Shown here: positions 16,003 through 17,737 of the stretch, one piece after another
How the letters are laid out: the number at the start of each line of letters is the position of its first letter
Numbering within the stretch: position 1 is the first letter of the stretch
Source of the DNA: Proteiniphilum sp. UBA5267
GTDB taxonomy: Bacteria > Bacteroidota > Bacteroidia > Bacteroidales > Dysgonomonadaceae
Reading direction: 5' to 3'
Length of the DNA stretch: 17,737 bases
Assembly (NCBI GenBank): GCA_002411515.1
Contig: DHTF01000108.1
Span: forward strand, 1-17,737
Program-made: the position numbers and the translations under genes
Notes under the pieces: model-generated
The model's input: only the letters and a program-made list of their open reading frames with translations
Database searches by the model: none
What the model was told of the DNA's origin: nothing

Positions 16003-17388
16003 ATGAAAAGGAAAATCTTTGTTTTTATGATGATCTACTTACTGATAGCCGCGCCGTTTTTTTCACAAAACAAATACAAAGCGGAATGGTCCTCACTCGA
16101 TACACGCGAGACACCTCAATGGTGGCAAGATGCTAAATTTGGTATTTTTATTCATTGGGGATTGTATTCTGTCCCCGCCTATGCACCGATGGATCAAGTG
16201 AATGAAATCTATCAGAAATACTCCGAACATTATTGGGCACGACTCATCAGTGGAAACCAACTGTTTAAAGATTTCCATTCCAAGCATTATGGTGATAACT
16301 TTTCCTATACTGACTTTGCCCCTCTCTTCAAGGCCGAGTATTTTAATCCGGACGAGTGGGCTGATTTGTTTAAAAAAGCAGGTGCAAAATATGTTGTGTT
16401 AACATCCAAACATCATGACGGATTCTGTCTTTGGAAGAGCAAATACAGTCCAAGGTGGAATAGTGTAGAAATAGGACCACACCGTGACTTACTGGGTGAG
16501 CTATCCGAGTCCGTCAGACGTCAGGAATTGCATATGGGATATTATTATTCACTGTTGGAATGGGAGCATCCATTGTATACGAAGAGCACTATCAATAAAT
16601 GGACCGAAAACCATATGATTCCTCAGTTGAAAGAATTGGTTAATAATTACAGACCCGAAATTATTTTCTCTGATGGAGAATGGGACTACGATAGCCAAGT
16701 ATGGAAAAGTGAAGAATTCCTCGCTTGGCTATACAACGATTCACCAGTAAAGAATACGGTAGTAGTGAACGATCGATGGGGAAAAGAAACTAGAAGTAAA
16801 AACGGCGATTATTATACAACTGAGTATGATTTGGTGCATGATAAAAAGGGTATTGGAGATAATGCCAATTATCCATGGGAGGAGAGCCGGGGGATTGGTA
16901 CATCTTATGGATATAATCGATTTGAAACAACAGAACATTATCTTACTTCGAAACAATTAATAGATATTCTGATCGATAAAGTAAGCACAGGTGGTAATTT
17001 CTTGTTGAACATTGGTCCTGATGCCAATGGATTAATTCCGGTTGTGATGCAAGAACGTTTGTTGGACATAGGTGAGTGGCTGAAAATTAATGGAGAAGCA
17101 ATTTATGCTTCTCAACCCTGGCATAGTCAATATAAGCCGAAAAATGAGAACTTGGCATTCACAAAAAGAGATGGGAATTTGTATGTTATTATAAAAAAAT
17201 GGCAAAAAGAGCCCATTGTCTTGCAGAATCTGAAAAAAGCAGAGAAGATAGAATTGTTAGGTTATTCAGGAACTGTAACCTCAATATTTAAAGAGGGTAC
17301 CCTCACAATAAGACCACCTGTCTTGACGATTGATGAGTTGCCTTCGGTACATGCCTGGGTATTGAAGATCAGCTCCTTTAAAGAATAG
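16003..17388 (+). CDS. GH29 alpha-L-fucosidase, secreted
   Basis: The 461-residue protein has a Sec signal peptide (IFVFMMIYLLIAAPFFS, cleavage before QNKYK) and is probably periplasmic. Family GH29 signatures are clear: W-W-Q-D-A-K-F-G-I-F-I-H-W-G-L-Y-S-V-P at ~40-58, K-Y-V-V-L-T-S-K-H-H-D-G-F at 129-141, and I-I-F-S-D-G-E-W at 220-227 with Asp224 as predicted nucleophile. W-E-E-S-R-G-I-G at 292-299 may hold the acid/base Glu (293 or 294), which is poorly conserved in the family. G-N-F-L-L-N-I-G-P-D at 331-340 closes the catalytic domain, and a short beta domain ends the protein. It releases terminal alpha-L-fucose with retention. The length is normal and no extra binding module is attached. 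It begins 4 bp after the GH97-esterase gene, indicating translational coupling or at least one transcript. Confidence 0.94.
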   Translation: MKRKIFVFMMIYLLIAAPFFSQNKYKAEWSSLDTRETPQWWQDAKFGIFIHWGLYSVPAYAPMDQVNEIYQKYSEHYWARLISGNQLFKDFHSKHYGDNFSYTDFAPLFKAEYFNPDEWADLFKKAGAKYVVLTSKHHDGFCLWKSKYSPRWNSVEIGPHRDLLGELSESVRRQELHMGYYYSLLEWEHPLYTKSTINKWTENHMIPQLKELVNNYRPEIIFSDGEWDYDSQVWKSEEFLAWLYNDSPVKNTVVVNDRWGKETRSKNGDYYTTEYDLVHDKKGIGDNANYPWEESRGIGTSYGYNRFETTEHYLTSKQLIDILIDKVSTGGNFLLNIGPDANGLIPVVMQERLLDIGEWLKINGEAIYASQPWHSQYKPKNENLAFTKRDGNLYVIIKKWQKEPIVLQNLKKAEKIELLGYSGTVTSIFKEGTLTIRPPVLTIDELPSVHAWVLKISSFKE

Positions 17389-17412
17389 TACTATCCATTA
17401 CTTACAAACAAA

Positions 17413-17458
17413 AATTAATTCTACTTTGTTGCATTTTTCTAACAAGGTAGAATTAATT
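17413..17458. terminator. Bidirectional hairpin terminator between convergent genes
   Basis: AATTAATTCTACTTTGTT (17413-17430) pairs with AACAAGGTAGAATTAATT (17441-17458): 18 pairs with a single wobble and a 10-nt loop, GCATTTTTCT. It lies between the fucosidase stop (17388) and the minus-strand isomerase stop (17474). The arms are A/T-rich at the base, so they can supply both the stem and the weak U-tract in either direction, as is common between converging genes. Confidence 0.75.
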
Positions 17459-17473
17459 CTAATTGCATAGAAC

Positions 17474-17737
17474 CTATTCTATATAAACCCGAATGATCTT
17501 CGCGTCTGTTTTGGGGCGGCTGTTGCCGTCTACCGGCAGGGCTGCGATTTTATCAATCACATCGAGTCCCTCTGTCACTTCGCCAAACAGGGTGTATTCT
17601 CCGTCGAGATGGTGCAAACCACCGAAAGTGCTGTAAGCCTCTTTCAAACCTTCGGGCAGAAAGAATTTTCCGGGTGCCAGCGCATAGAGCGAGTCTACCA
17701 CGCCCAGCACCGAGTCGAGCAGCGCGTTAAACCCTCG
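17474..17737 (-). CDS. Cyclophilin-type peptidyl-prolyl cis-trans isomerase, C-terminal part (cut by window edge)
   Basis: The minus-strand frame is open from the window edge to a TAG at 17474-17476, giving 87 residues of the C-terminal part. It is not a short protein starting at the internal GTG near 17710. The stretch Y-S-T-F-G-G-L-H-H-L-D-G-E-Y-T-L-F-G-E-V, followed by T-E-G-L-D-V-I-D-K-I-A, is the hallmark of cyclophilins (usual form 'G-G-x-x-x-L-D-G-x-x-T-x-F-G-x-V'). The end, P-K-T-D-A-K-I-I-R-V, is also typical. The enzyme isomerises X-Pro bonds in proteins and is a housekeeping gene unrelated to glycan use. Hand counts give about 52-54% GC here against about 40-43% in the PUL lines sampled, so this marks the boundary of the locus. 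Confidence 0.88.
   Translation of the reverse strand, partial: RGFNALLDSVLGVVDSLYALAPGKFFLPEGLKEAYSTFGGLHHLDGEYTLFGEVTEGLDVIDKIAALPVDGNSRPKTDAKIIRVYIE

Noticed and set aside
16003..17388. Fucoidan or another sulfated algal glycan as the substrate
   Set aside because: No sulfatase or sulfatase-maturing enzyme gene is present in the window.

Overview
The window looks like a polysaccharide utilization locus (PUL) from a Bacteroidota genome, most likely order Bacteroidales. The evidence is an adjacent susC/susD pair, lipoprotein signal peptides, an enzyme set typical of glycan foraging, A/T-rich leaders with weak Shine-Dalgarno sequences, and a Bacteroides-type -7 box (TAnnTTTG). Genus cannot be fixed from sequence alone; Dysgonomonadaceae or Bacteroidaceae relatives are plausible.

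Layout. Positions 1-219 carry the C-terminal end of a LacI-family regulator. A 254-bp gap follows, with a perfect 12-bp LacI-type operator palindrome (370-381) and a probable promoter. It leads into a two-gene unit: a sodium:solute symporter (474-2147) and a cytoplasmic FAD-dependent oxidoreductase with an appended beta-rich C-terminus (2171-4468). A second regulatory gap (4469-4614) has a core operator half-match overlapping a predicted -33 box, then susC (4615-7710) and susD (7722-9455). A hairpin followed by a T run (9464-9518) separates susCD from six co-directional genes for exported enzymes (9597-17388): a GH88 unsaturated uronyl hydrolase, an alginate-lyase-superfamily protein, a sialate-O-acetylesterase-type SGNH esterase, a GH97 glycosidase fused to a second SGNH esterase, and a GH29 alpha-L-fucosidase (five reading frames, six catalytic domains). 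An 18-bp hairpin between convergent genes (17413-17458) ends the locus. Beyond it lies the 3' part of a cyclophilin-type peptidyl-prolyl isomerase on the minus strand, with clearly higher GC content. No gene-free stretch exceeds 300 bp, and I saw no tRNA, rRNA, CRISPR array, insertion sequence or phage gene.

How it may work (inference). SusC/SusD bind and import oligosaccharides. In the periplasm, two SGNH esterases remove acyl groups, the lyase cuts next to a uronic acid to leave an unsaturated end, and GH88 removes that residue. GH97 (with the retaining, alpha-galactosidase-like signature) and GH29 remove alpha-linked hexose and L-fucose. The symporter brings a released sugar into the cytoplasm, where the FAD enzyme may oxidise it. 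The combination points to an O-acylated, unsulfated heteropolysaccharide containing uronic acid, L-fucose and an alpha-linked hexose, such as a bacterial exopolysaccharide, rather than alginate, fucoidan or starch. Control is probably by the neighbouring LacI protein; no hybrid two-component system or ECF-sigma/anti-sigma pair is present.
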